Positions 51,628 to 61,800 of a stretch of DNA of 64,000 nt are shown here, one piece after another. Location of the stretch: NCBI RefSeq assembly GCF_004122105.1, contig NZ_SBKN01000010.1:24515-88514 (forward strand), in the 5' to 3' direction. The translations under genes were made by a program, and so were the position numbers. Numbering within the stretch: position 1 is the stretch's first letter; each line of letters opens with the position of its first letter. Below the pieces are notes generated by a model. That model had not been told where the DNA came from and did no database searches. It saw only the letters and a list, made by a program, of their open reading frames with translations. Source of the stretch: Flavobacterium stagni (lineage in GTDB: Bacteria > Bacteroidota > Bacteroidia > Flavobacteriales > Flavobacteriaceae).

Positions 51628-53405
51628 ATGGAACAATTTATTGTATCAGCCCGTAAATACCGTCCGCAAACGTTTAAAGACGTAGTGGGTCAGCAGGCTA
51701 TTACCAATACGTTGTTGAATGCCATAGAAACCAATCACTTGGCACAAGCCCTCCTATTTACGGGTCCGAGAGGTGTGGGTAAAACTACTTGTGCACGTAT
51801 TTTGGCGCGTAAAATCAACCAACCGGGTTATGATGACCCAAATGAAGATTTTGCCTTCAATGTTTTTGAATTGGATGCTGCCTCCAACAACTCAGTGGAT
51901 GACATTCGGAATTTGATTGATCAAGTCCGCATCCCTCCCCAAACCGGACAATATAAAGTGTATATCATCGACGAGGTGCACATGTTGTCTACGGCTGCTT
52001 TTAATGCATTTTTGAAAACTTTAGAGGAACCGCCGAAGCACGCTATTTTTATTTTAGCGACTACTGAAAAACACAAAATCATCCCGACTATTTTATCGCG
52101 TTGTCAAATTTTTGACTTCAAACGCATTACGGTGAAGGACGCGAAAGAACATTTGGCGGAAGTCGCCCAAAGTCAGGGAATCCAATATGAGGACGATGCC
52201 TTACACATCATTGCGCAAAAAGCTGATGGTGCGATGCGGGATGCCTTATCTATTTTTGACCGTGTGGTATCGTATTGCGGAAACAATCTTACCCGTCAAG
52301 CAGTAACCGAGAATCTCAATGTATTGGATTTTGAAACCTACGTTATGGTGACGGATTTGATTTTGGAAAACAACATACCGCAAATATTGGTGGCTTATAA
52401 TTCGATTTTATCCAAAGGTTTTGACGGCCATCATTTTATTATTGGAATGGCTTCGCATTTCCGTGATTTAATGGTTTGTAAAAATCCGGCGACTCTAACC
52501 TTACTCGAAGCGGGTGAACATGCCCAAAAACTCTATGGTGAACAAGCACAAAAGTGTTCGCTTGACTTTTTATTGAAAGCTATTGAGTTGGCCAATGATT
52601 GTGATTTAAAATACAAAACTTCACAAAATCAGCGGTTATTGGTCGAATTGACATTGATGCAATTGTGCTCCATCACTTTCGATGGAGAAAAAAAAAAGTT
52701 GATTTCATAATTCCGCCCACCTACTTTAGAAATTCCAATTATTCCATCACGGAACTCAAACAACCGGAAATTACTGCACCCACTCCACAGAAAACGGAGG
52801 AAGTAGTAGTAAAAACTGAAAGTGCAACTCCAGCAACGGTTCAACCCACACAAACGCCAACTGCAGTTTCTCCAACAACACCTGTTCCACCGCCAACAGT
52901 GGCAAAACCCTTAACGACACAATTGCCAGGCAATGACGGCAGTGGAAAAGTTTCAGCCTTATCACTATCCAGTATTCGGGCAAAAAAAGAATTGCAAGAA
53001 CAACAACGTAATGTAGTGCGAGAAGAAGCTAAAGCATTACCGACCGAGAAATTTACCGAAACGGAAATGTTGGAGCAATGGTACAAATATGCTGATCGTT
53101 TAAATGACAAAGGCCACAAAATCATGGAGGCCTTATTGCGCATAAACGACCCTCAATTAGAAGGAACTCGTATTATTCATACGCTTCCGAATGAAGGTTC
53201 GAAGTTGGATTTTGAAAAAGAAAAACCGGAATTGGTTGCTTTTTTACGCGCCAAATTGCACAACCACGAAATCAGTTTGGATATTGAAGTGAATGAAGAA
53301 GTGAAAAGTAAAGTAGCCTTTACTCCTCAAGACAAATTCAACCGTTTGAATGAAATCAACCCCAACTTGGAGTTGTTACGAAAGCTATTTGATTTGGATG
53401 TTTAA
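51628..53405 (+). CDS. dnaX: DNA polymerase III gamma/tau subunit, reading frame broken at an A10 run
   Basis: Clamp-loader ATPase. The zero frame from ATG 51628 has GPRGVGKT (46-53), ELDAASNNSVDDIR, VYIIDEVHMLS, LKTLEEPP and ATTEKHKI, and stops at 52710 after 360 residues. The frame one base back stays open to 53405 and encodes the tau-like tail: a Pro/Thr/Val linker and a C-terminal domain (FTETEMLEQWYKYADRL to LLRKLFDLDV). The switch falls at ten A residues (52688-52697) that include A AAA AAG, the E. coli dnaX slippery heptamer. A -1 shift there gives 592 residues, the usual flavobacterial length. The zinc module between Walker A and the sensor region is absent. Sequencing error is an alternative. 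Confidence 0.85.
52688..52698 (+). promoter_or_regulatory. A10-G slippery run in dnaX (possible programmed frameshift or transcript slippage)
   Basis: Ten A residues followed by G. The zero frame reads GAA AAA AAA AAG TTG ATT TCA TAA; the -1 frame continues GTT GAT TTC ATA ATT into the tau tail. No convincing downstream stem or upstream Shine-Dalgarno stimulator was seen by eye. Confidence 0.6.
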
Positions 53406-54403
53406 CGATCCGACGTTAAAAATTTTATCAATCCGTTCATGTAAGTTTCCTGGTCATCGTACATCGCCATATGACTTCCTTTTGCACAATATAAATACGA
53501 ACCTTTTGGGAATTGTTGGGCCATCCATTCCATAAACTTGGGATCCATGGTATCGTATTTTGCACCAATGACTAAAGTTGGGATCGCAATATTTTTCAAT
53601 TTATTGGAAACATCCCAATGGGTTAATTTCCCTGAAATTCCCAATTCACTTGGTCCTTGCATAGTAATATATAAGGAAGAATTCAGTCGGCTGAACGCTC
53701 GATTTACGGGTTCGGGCCATTGGTTTACGGGAAGTCGAAGAATGTGTTGGTTGTAATAATTAGCCATCAACAATTCCATATATTTTGGATTCGTGTAGTC
53801 TTTCTTGGCTTCCAATTCGCGAATTTGTACAAGTACCATTGGGTCCAATTGTTTTTCTAAGACTTTAGAATATTCCCCATATTTTGGGCAACTTGCCATC
53901 ATATTGGAAACAATTAACCCTTTCAAATTTTCCTGATATTTCAAGGCATATTGCATAGCGAGTATCCCTCCCCAAGAGTGACCCAACAGATAAAAATTTT
54001 CTTTGGTTAGGTTTAGCGCTTTTCGCACTTGTTCCACTTCTTCCACATAGCGCGGCAAATCCCAAAAGGTAGTATCGTTGGGATTATCTGAAAAACCAGT
54101 TCCTAATTGATCGTAATAAATGTACTCAATTTCGGCGCCTGGCAGAAAACTGTCCATGCATTCAAAATACTCGTGCGACATACCTGGACCACCATTCAAA
54201 AGCAACAATTTGATCTTCGGATTATTTCCAATTCGTTTGGTCCAGACGTTGAATTTTCCTTTGGGCGTTGTAATTTCGACCATCTTTACCCCACCATTCT
54301 TGATACCTTTTGTGGCATCTTGGTGATAATGCAAGGATGATTCTGTCTTTTGACAACCAACAAAAACAAGAGCAATAAGAACTAATCCAACTAACTTTTT
54401 CAT
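53402..54403 (-). CDS. S33 alpha/beta-hydrolase lipoprotein (proline iminopeptidase-like)
   Basis: Hydrolase of 333 residues from ATG 54403. Lipoprotein signal MKKLVGLVLIALVFVGCQK with lipobox Cys at 17. Visible are LLLNGGPGMSHEYFE (oxyanion HGGPG-like), LLGHSWGGILAMQYA with nucleophile Ser, and KGSHMAMYD with the catalytic His, as in S33 prolyl aminopeptidases. The ppx gene ends 10 bases upstream, so it is probably the last gene of the polyphosphate operon, although its function looks unrelated. Its stop overlaps the dnaX stop by 4 bases in convergent orientation. Confidence 0.88.
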   Translation of the reverse strand: MKKLVGLVLIALVFVGCQKTESSLHYHQDATKGIKNGGVKMVEITTPKGKFNVWTKRIGNNPKIKLLLLNGGPGMSHEYFECMDSFLPGAEIEYIYYDQLGTGFSDNPNDTTFWDLPRYVEEVEQVRKALNLTKENFYLLGHSWGGILAMQYALKYQENLKGLIVSNMMASCPKYGEYSKVLEKQLDPMVLVQIRELEAKKDYTNPKYMELLMANYYNQHILRLPVNQWPEPVNRAFSRLNSSLYITMQGPSELGISGKLTHWDVSNKLKNIAIPTLVIGAKYDTMDPKFMEWMAQQFPKGSYLYCAKGSHMAMYDDQETYMNGLIKFLTSDR

Positions 54404-54413
54404 AAGAATAAGA

Positions 54414-55304
54414 TTAAATTTTTCCATAATACATCGCTTTCACGATGCCGTCTGAGAGTCCGATTTTAGGTACAAATAGTTGACGAGCGCCGCTCCATTT
54501 CATCGCATTTAGGTAGATACGAGTAGCAGGAATAATTACATCGGCACGGTCGGTATTTAACCCTAATTCAGCAATACGTTGTTCATAGGTAAGCGAATTC
54601 AGATACTGATATTGTGAATTGAGATACAAATATGATAGTGGTTTGTCTTGTAATTTTCCCGATAATTTGAACAATTTATTGATATTTCCACCCGAACCAA
54701 TGAGAATAATCTCTTCATAGGGAGCACACGTTTCTTTAATCCAAGTTTCAATTTCTGACCAAGTGGATTCGGGTACCATGTCATTAATTAATCGAACTGT
54801 TCCGTTTCTAAAGGATTTCGAAGTCACCATTTTACCTTCAGAAAATAAAGAGAATTCAGTACTTCCTCCTCCAACATCTACATAAAGATAGGTGCGATCA
54901 GAGGCAATGAACGTATGTAAATCGGAGGATGCGATAATTGCTGCTTCCGTTTTTCCATCAATAATTTCGATATCTATGGACGCTTTTTCTTTGATTATTT
55001 GGGTAATTTCTAGTCCATTTTTTGAATCCCGCATGGCAGAAGTAGCACAAGCTTTATAGCGTTCTACTTTATAGACTTTCATTAAGAGTCGGAACGCTTC
55101 CATCGCATCCACCATTCGGGTTTTATTTTCTTCAGAAATAATTCCGGAAGTAAAGGCATCTTGTCCGAGACGAATGGGTACGCGGATTAACGCTGACTTA
55201 TTGAATTGGGTTTCTTTTCCTTCTTGTTCGACAATATTGGTAATGAGCAACCGCATCGCATTAGAACCGATATCAATTGCTGCATATTTTTTTATGGTAA
55301 TCAT
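54414..55304 (-). CDS. ppx: exopolyphosphatase, Ppx/GppA family
   Basis: Protein of 296 residues with the actin-like fold: YAAIDIGSNAMRLLI (phosphate 1 loop), ACATSAMRDSKNG, IIDGKTEAAII, YLYVDVGGGSTEFSLF (phosphate 2 loop), FRNGTVRLI and ILIGSGGNINKLF. It lacks the C-terminal HD-like extension of E. coli Ppx (513 residues), like other short Bacteroidetes forms. It removes terminal phosphate from polyphosphate or acts on pppGpp. It follows ppk1 by 17 bases, so synthesis and breakdown of polyphosphate are encoded together. Confidence 0.92.
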   Translation of the reverse strand: MITIKKYAAIDIGSNAMRLLITNIVEQEGKETQFNKSALIRVPIRLGQDAFTSGIISEENKTRMVDAMEAFRLLMKVYKVERYKACATSAMRDSKNGLEITQIIKEKASIDIEIIDGKTEAAIIASSDLHTFIASDRTYLYVDVGGGSTEFSLFSEGKMVTSKSFRNGTVRLINDMVPESTWSEIETWIKETCAPYEEIILIGSGGNINKLFKLSGKLQDKPLSYLYLNSQYQYLNSLTYEQRIAELGLNTDRADVIIPATRIYLNAMKWSGARQLFVPKIGLSDGIVKAMYYGKI

Positions 55305-55321
55305 TTCGATTTGGGGCAGTA

Positions 55322-57436
55322 TTAAGGTATTAATAATTTATCTTCAAACAGTCGTTTAAAGTAATCATACATTTCATATTGGGCACGAAAAACGGGTTCG
55401 TCCACTTTGCGTTTTCGGTATTTATTATCCAATTTGTCTGAGTGGAAACGGGCTTTTACATTTCCTTTCCAACCAATTTCAAAGGTATCGATAAGGATTT
55501 TTTTGATATCTTCTTGGTATATAGGACAGGTTACTTCTACCCTTCCGTCCAAATTTCGAGTCATAAAGTCGGCTGAAGAAATGTATACCTCTGGATTCCC
55601 TTCGTTGCCAAAGATAAAAACTCGAGCATGCTCTAGTAAATTATCGACGATACTGATGGCTTCTATATTTTCACTCATTCCTTTAACACCAGGTATTAGT
55701 GAACAAATACCTCGAATTTGCAAACGAATTTTCACACCGGCATTACTGGCTTCGTATAACTTTTCCACCATTTCAAAATCGGATAACGAATTCATTTTCA
55801 AATCCATGTAAGCAGGCTTTCCTAAAGTAGCATTTAGAATTTCGCGATCGATTAATTTATAGATACGACTTCGGGTATAGTGTGGCGATACAATTAAATG
55901 TTTGTAGCGATGTAATCGGTAATTGATATCAAAAAATTCAAAGATTTTGGTGACATCTTTTAAGATTTGTTGGTGACTGGTGAACAGGGTTACATCGGTA
56001 TAGACTTTGGCCGAAGACTCATTAAAATTACCCGTCGAGATGAAACCGTAACGCTTAATTTTGTGGTTTTCCAAGCGTTCAATCACACATATTTTACTGT
56101 GAACTTTTAGTCCTTTTATCCCAAAAATCAATTCAATTCCTTCTTGCTGCATGGTTTCTGAATACGAGATATTACTCTCTTCATCGAAACGCGCTTGAAG
56201 TTCGATTTGCACCACAACACGCTTACCATTACGCGCGGCATTGATAAGCGAACTGATGATTTGGGAGTTCTTTGCCAAGCGGTACAAGGTAATTTTGATT
56301 GTGGTTACTTTCGGGTCTAAAGCAGCTTCTCTCAAGAATTTGATCAGGTAGGCAAACGACTGAAAGGGAGCGTACACCAAATAATCTTTTTTGGCAATTT
56401 TATTTAAAATACTGCCTTCTAGAGACAACCCAGGAACGGGTAGCGGTGTCTTTTTTTGGTATAACAAATCAAAACGACCGAGGTTGGGAAAATCCATATA
56501 ATCACGACGGTTGTGGTAGCGGCCGCCAGGAATGATACTATCGGATTTATCAATACCCATTCTGTTTAAGAAAAAGTTTAGGGTATCTTTATCGATGGCT
56601 GTATCGTAGACAAATCGCACCGGTTCACCCACACGACGCTCTTTCACCGAAGATGCAATTTTCTGCAACATACTTTTATTCAAATCACTATCGATATCCA
56701 ACTGAGCATCGCGTGTAATTTTAATCATATGGGCAGAAATACTTTCGTAATCGAAAATATTAAAAATTGAACTTAGATTATACCGAATCACATCATCCAA
56801 AAGCATGATGTATTGTTTGTTTTCAAGAGAAGGTAATACAACTACACGGTTGATATTTTTGGGAATTTCAACTATGGCATATCGAACTTCTTTAGAAAGA
56901 ACACGACTAAACATGTTGGCATTTTCATCCTTTCGCATGACTAATTTCACAGCCAGATAGCCCGAGGTATCCTTCAACAAAGGAAATTCTGCTAAATCAT
57001 TTAAGATTACTGTAACGAGTTCGGGACTTACACTTTGAATGAAAAAATCGTGAATATAATTTTGATGTTCCTGACACAATTGTGTCTCATTCACAATGAT
57101 AATATTCTCTTTTTCTAATTGCTTTTCAATATCACTAAGGATTCGTAAACTCTCCGTTTGTTGCTTGATTACAATATCGGTAATCTCTTTCACCAATTGC
57201 TGGGCGGAAATTCCTCCTAAGATTTTTTCACCGGTTTGTCCGGACAAACTAAGTCGTCGAATGGCGGCAAACCGTACACGGAAAAACTCATCTAAATTGT
57301 TAGAAAAAATACCGAGAAAGCGAAGTCTATCGAGTAAGGGTACCGTAGGATCAGCAGCTTCTTGTAATACACGGGCATTGAAAGTGAGCCAGCTTTTTTC
57401 GCGGTCAATGAATTTGTTTTTTTTATCGTTTATCAT
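55322..57436 (-). CDS. ppk1: polyphosphate kinase 1
   Basis: Enzyme of 704 residues from ATG 57436, 5 bases after the sixA stop; the frame extends to 57505 inside sixA. It polymerises ATP gamma-phosphate into polyphosphate. Visible are FIDREKSWLTFNARVLQEA, LGIFSNNLDEFFRVR, APFQSFAYLIKFLREAA, KGLKVHSKICVIER with the autophosphorylated His at about 446, GFISTGNFNESSAKVYTD and VYISSADFMTRNLDGRVEV, all family landmarks. Confidence 0.96.
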   Translation of the reverse strand: MINDKKNKFIDREKSWLTFNARVLQEAADPTVPLLDRLRFLGIFSNNLDEFFRVRFAAIRRLSLSGQTGEKILGGISAQQLVKEITDIVIKQQTESLRILSDIEKQLEKENIIIVNETQLCQEHQNYIHDFFIQSVSPELVTVILNDLAEFPLLKDTSGYLAVKLVMRKDENANMFSRVLSKEVRYAIVEIPKNINRVVVLPSLENKQYIMLLDDVIRYNLSSIFNIFDYESISAHMIKITRDAQLDIDSDLNKSMLQKIASSVKERRVGEPVRFVYDTAIDKDTLNFFLNRMGIDKSDSIIPGGRYHNRRDYMDFPNLGRFDLLYQKKTPLPVPGLSLEGSILNKIAKKDYLVYAPFQSFAYLIKFLREAALDPKVTTIKITLYRLAKNSQIISSLINAARNGKRVVVQIELQARFDEESNISYSETMQQEGIELIFGIKGLKVHSKICVIERLENHKIKRYGFISTGNFNESSAKVYTDVTLFTSHQQILKDVTKIFEFFDINYRLHRYKHLIVSPHYTRSRIYKLIDREILNATLGKPAYMDLKMNSLSDFEMVEKLYEASNAGVKIRLQIRGICSLIPGVKGMSENIEAISIVDNLLEHARVFIFGNEGNPEVYISSADFMTRNLDGRVEVTCPIYQEDIKKILIDTFEIGWKGNVKARFHSDKLDNKYRKRKVDEPVFRAQYEMYDYFKRLFEDKLLIP

Positions 57437-57441
57437 GCTAA

Positions 57442-57924
57442 TTAATCTCTGGGTGTCCGAAAACGAACGGTTTTTCCTTTTTGAATTTGGCTCCAATTTT
57501 CGCAATCAAATTCAATCGTTACCCAACCGGAAGTGGGAACATTTTCAATATAACGGTCCCCAAATTTATTAACAAAATCTGTAATAGCAGAATTATGACC
57601 AAAAAGAAAAACGTGTGTTAACGAAGAAGACAGTTTTTTAACAAATGTTTCAAGTTGTCGCACGTCAAAAGTGTAGAGTTCAGGGATAATTTCGAATGTA
57701 TTTTGTTTGATTGGCAATCCCTCCAACATAAGATTTGCCGTTGAACGTGCTCGAACAGCCGGACTTGAAAAGACATAGTCGGCATCTTTTATTATACTTT
57801 GAACATGCTCACGCATCACTAATGCTCGTTGAATTCCGACTTCATTTAAAGGACGAAGTTTATCCTCAAGGGGAAGATTCCATGAAGATTTTGCATGTCT
57901 AATCAGAGAAAGTTGATATTTCAT
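57442..57924 (-). CDS. sixA: SixA-like histidine phosphatase
   Basis: Protein of 160 residues with SLIRHAKSSWN, whose RHxK variant (Arg9-His10) is typical of SixA, then YVFSSPAVRARSTANLML and VFLFGHNSAITDFVNKF with the second catalytic His. In E. coli, SixA removes phosphate from phosphohistidine proteins. Here it heads the ppk1-ppx operon, so its target could be the phosphohistidine of Ppk1 or phosphotransfer proteins; that is inference. The upstream gap carries the ATGCATTTTATC boxes. Confidence 0.9.
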   Translation of the reverse strand: MKYQLSLIRHAKSSWNLPLEDKLRPLNEVGIQRALVMREHVQSIIKDADYVFSSPAVRARSTANLMLEGLPIKQNTFEIIPELYTFDVRQLETFVKKLSSSLTHVFLFGHNSAITDFVNKFGDRYIENVPTSGWVTIEFDCENWSQIQKGKTVRFRTPRD

Positions 57925-57961
57925 GTTATTGTAAGATTTTTCATGTTATATATTGTATCAA

Positions 57962-58059
57962 ATGCATTTTATCCGCTTTTTTATGCATTTTATCGATGTT
58001 TTTTTTGGTCAGACAGAAAATACTGACTACTTTCGATTTGTTAAATTATGCATTTTATC
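57962..58059 (+). promoter_or_regulatory. three ATGCATTTTATC direct repeats, candidate operator
   Basis: Exact copies of ATGCATTTTATC lie at 57962-57973, 57983-57994 and 58048-58059, all in one orientation. The first two are 21 bp apart, two turns of the helix. Further ATGCAT cores occur near 58121 and at 58270. They lie between the divergent sixA operon and the surface-protein genes. Binding protein unknown. The remainder of the 57925-58314 gap is AT-rich with nothing recognised. Confidence 0.55.
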
Positions 58060-58314
58060 GATAGTAATATATATCAGATGTAGAATTTATTCAACAAAAA
58101 ATGAAGAAAAAACGTTCTAAAATGCATCGCCAACTAGCACAAATATGCCGTTAAATAACCGTAAAAAGGTTAAAATCGGAATTTCAACGAGTTTTGTGGT
58201 AGTTCACAGATAAAATTAAGATTGAGAAACTTATCAACATAATTTTGAACAATGTTAACTTTATCCTAAATGCATAGTAACAATAGTAACAAAATCAACC
58301 CAAATAAATCAAAC

Positions 58315-58833
58315 ATGAACAAATCAATTAGTTCTTATTCGGTCTTGAGAAACGTGATTACGATAATCGTTTTCCTCCTCTCAATGCAAAGTGAAATGTT
58401 TGCCCAGCAAGCAGGTTCGCCCAGAGTTTCAACGATTAAACTACTTGACACCTACGTTGGAGGCGGTACTGATCCTGATCGTACCCGACTCAAAGAATTA
58501 GTGTATGAAGTACAATCGTCTGTTTATTTTTATGACAATGTAGTGAAAACTTATGGCGCCACTCCTGTCAGTTTATACACTGATTTCAATGGATTTATTC
58601 GTCTACCGCAGGCTACTTTTCAAAAGGAAACGATTGAATTGATAACCATTCGTATTGACAATCCTTCTCAAATCATCAGTACATTGAATCTTTCAACCTT
58701 GAGTGCTTTTACCAAGTTGAAATATGTTTATATACTTACAACCTTTCCTTACACTCTTCAACAAATTTCTCAGGTTGTAACTTCTACAAACACCCCATAC
58801 ATAGTCGTTTACAAAAGCGACATGGGATCGTAA
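58315..58833 (+). CDS. small secreted protein upstream of the giant surface protein
   Basis: Protein of 172 residues from ATG 58315 (MNKSISSYSVLRN), with a long signal peptide ending near LLSMQSEMFAQQ. An alternative ATG at 58270 adds 15 polar residues. The mature part (about 130 residues) has mixed strands and helices (VSTIKLLDTYVGGGTDPDR, ELITIRIDNPSQIISTLNL). No sorting domain and no family recognised. It lies 30 bases before the giant surface-protein gene, so co-expression is likely. Confidence 0.65.
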   Translation: MNKSISSYSVLRNVITIIVFLLSMQSEMFAQQAGSPRVSTIKLLDTYVGGGTDPDRTRLKELVYEVQSSVYFYDNVVKTYGATPVSLYTDFNGFIRLPQATFQKETIELITIRIDNPSQIISTLNLSTLSAFTKLKYVYILTTFPYTLQQISQVVTSTNTPYIVVYKSDMGS

Positions 58834-58863
58834 TCATTCAAATTTAGCTCAAAGTTGAATACC

Positions 58864-61800
58864 ATGAAAAATAACTATATGACTCACAAATCTAACAAAA
58901 CCAAATTTTTGCTTCTTCAGCTTTTGTTCCTTTTTGGAATGATTGGAAGCTTAAATGCTCAGGTTTATGTTCCCTTTACACAACGTACTTCGTCGTACAC
59001 TCCGACGAAAACCGTTTACAATGTTAAAGGGGATTTTACCATGATTGGTAATACCAACCTGACCCTACAAAATTATGGTGCTACTACGCTTAACAACAAC
59101 AACACTATGGTGTATGTTGACGTCGACGGAAATAGCATTACAGGACTAGGTGGTAGTCCGACCTTCAACTCTTCGTCAGCGGATTTGACCCTTTCAACCG
59201 AAAACGGTGCAATTCCTTCTTGTTCACGAATTGTTTTTGCCGGATTATACTGGACAGGTCGTGCTAATCAATCGGGGACTGCTTCCAATACTTTCAGCGT
59301 AACAAAAACAATTGGAGGTACATCGTACACCAAGACTTTTGACAAACGTAAAGCGTTATTGAAAGGACCTGGTGCAACTGCTTACACTACACTTCAAGCA
59401 TCTTCAACAAATATTTATTACCCTACTTCTAATGGGGATTATATTTATTCTGGATTTGCAGAAATTACCGACTATGTTAGACAATACGGTTTAGGTTCCT
59501 ATACTGTAGCCGATTTAGCATTACGTGATGGTAATGGAGGTGGAACAGGATACTCCGGAGGTTGGGGTATCGTTGTTGTTTACGAAAACTCCAAAATGAA
59601 ATACCGTGATGTGACTATCTTTGATGGTCATGCCTACATGAATGGTTCATCTACAACAAATTTACCTGTATCAGGTTTTAATACGGTACAAACGGGTAAC
59701 GTAGGTATCAAATTAGGTATGATGGCTTCTGAAGGTGACGTAAACCTGACCGGTGATTTCTTTAGAATTAGAAATTTAAACACAAATAATTACACTACTC
59801 TTTCCCATACCGGTAATTCGGCGTCGAATTTCTTTAATTCTTCTATTGCTACGGGTGGAAATACGCGAAACCCTAACATAGCAAACAATACTGGTATAGA
59901 TATAGCGATGTTTACGCTTAACAATACCAATAATACAATAATTGGTAACAGTCAAACGTCAACCAACTTCCAATACGGTAGTGGTGGTGACGTTTATGCT
60001 ATTTTTAATATAGCCATGGCTGTAGATGCTTATGTACCTGAGCAAGAAGGTATGTTGAGTGTAACTCAATTGAACAATGTTAACGTTTCAACTCCTCCAT
60101 ATTCGATTCAACCAGGTCAAGACATGACCTTTAGTGTGGATATCAAAAACTTAGGTACTGAAGCGGTTAATAATACTAAAATTGTTATTCCTATTCCCTA
60201 CAATGCTACTTATGTAACTAATAGTGCATCAGGATCGGTATTATTCACGCCTCTACCTTCACCAAATACGGTAACCTTTAACCCTACATTAGGTGCAACA
60301 GGTTCGATTGTGTGGGATTTTGGTACTTTACCTTTACCTTCTTCACCTAATCAAGTATTGGCTCGATTAACTTTTAAATTAAGAGCTACTACTGATTGTA
60401 CCATTTTGAACAACACTTCTTGTGGTAATAACATTCAAGTAAACGGAACCATTTCTGGTGTCGGAGCGATAACTGGAGTTGCTTTAAACAACAAACCGTT
60501 AATTCAAGGATATACCACCAATGGTACTTGTGTGGGAGAACCAATCGCTCAAGCCATTTCAATTGGAATCAATGGAACGAATTATGTGAATGCCAATTGT
60601 CAAGGTGTTCCAACAGTTCGTAACTTCTACTATTGTGGTGCTGGAACAACAGTTCCTGTATCTGATGTAGCTTCAAGTTTTCCTACAGGATCTTCTTTCT
60701 ACAATGAATATCCAGTAGATTCTAATACTGTGGAATACAATGCTTCAAATCCATTCCCAATGAATGCAGGAACAACTGTAACTTATTATGCAGTTCCTCC
60801 TGGAAGCACAGGATGTAATATTCCTTTCACCATTTCAAGATGTAATAAAATTATTGCAAATGACGATACAGGAACTTCAATTGTAGGAGCTGCTGGTGGA
60901 ACTTCATTTACCAATGTATTGACTAACGATACATTAAATGGAAATCCAGTTGTTGCTTCTCAAGTAACTATATCGCAAATTTCATCGACCAATGCCGGTG
61001 TTTCATTAGTTGGAAACAATGTTGTTGTTGCTCCTGGCACTCCTGCAGGTAACTATACTTTGGTGTATCAAATTTGTGAAGTTTCCAATCCTACAAACTG
61101 CGACACAGCAACGGTAACTGTACCTGTTTCTGCAGCAGAAATTGAGGCTGAAGACGATACTGCAGGCCCTATAGTTGCCACATCTGGAGCTAACAATGTT
61201 TTAAATGTATTGACAAATGATACTTTAAATGATAATCCAGCAACTTCATCAAATGTTACCATTACTACTATTGTAGCCAACCCGAATTTGGTATTAAACA
61301 GTAATGGTTCAGTTAACGTAATTGCGGGCACTCCTAATGGTGTGTATACATTAACATATCAAATTTGTGAAACCATCAATCCTTCAAATTGCGATACTGC
61401 AGTGGTAACAATCACAGTGAATGACGGCGTTTTAGCATGTAACCCTGCTGATTTTGTACCTTTCACAAGCATTCAGTTTGATGGGTTAACGACTTCTTCC
61501 TCAACAAGTGGAATTTGTTTAATTGGTTGTGGATTAAGTAATGTATCGCGTTTAATTGATGCGAGTTTAACAAACTATGCCACTGCTTCAACAGGTATTG
61601 GTGTAGGTGTTTCACATCGCGTTCGTGTAACAGATACAAATACAACTTATACAGCTGGAACATTTGCAGGTTACCGAATCGAACCAACTGGTGGTTTACT
61701 TTCTGCAGATTTATTGAATGCAATCACTGTTAAAACATATTTAGGAGGAACTCTTAAAGAAACATTTAATGGTTCATCTTTAGTTAACTTAAGTTTACTT

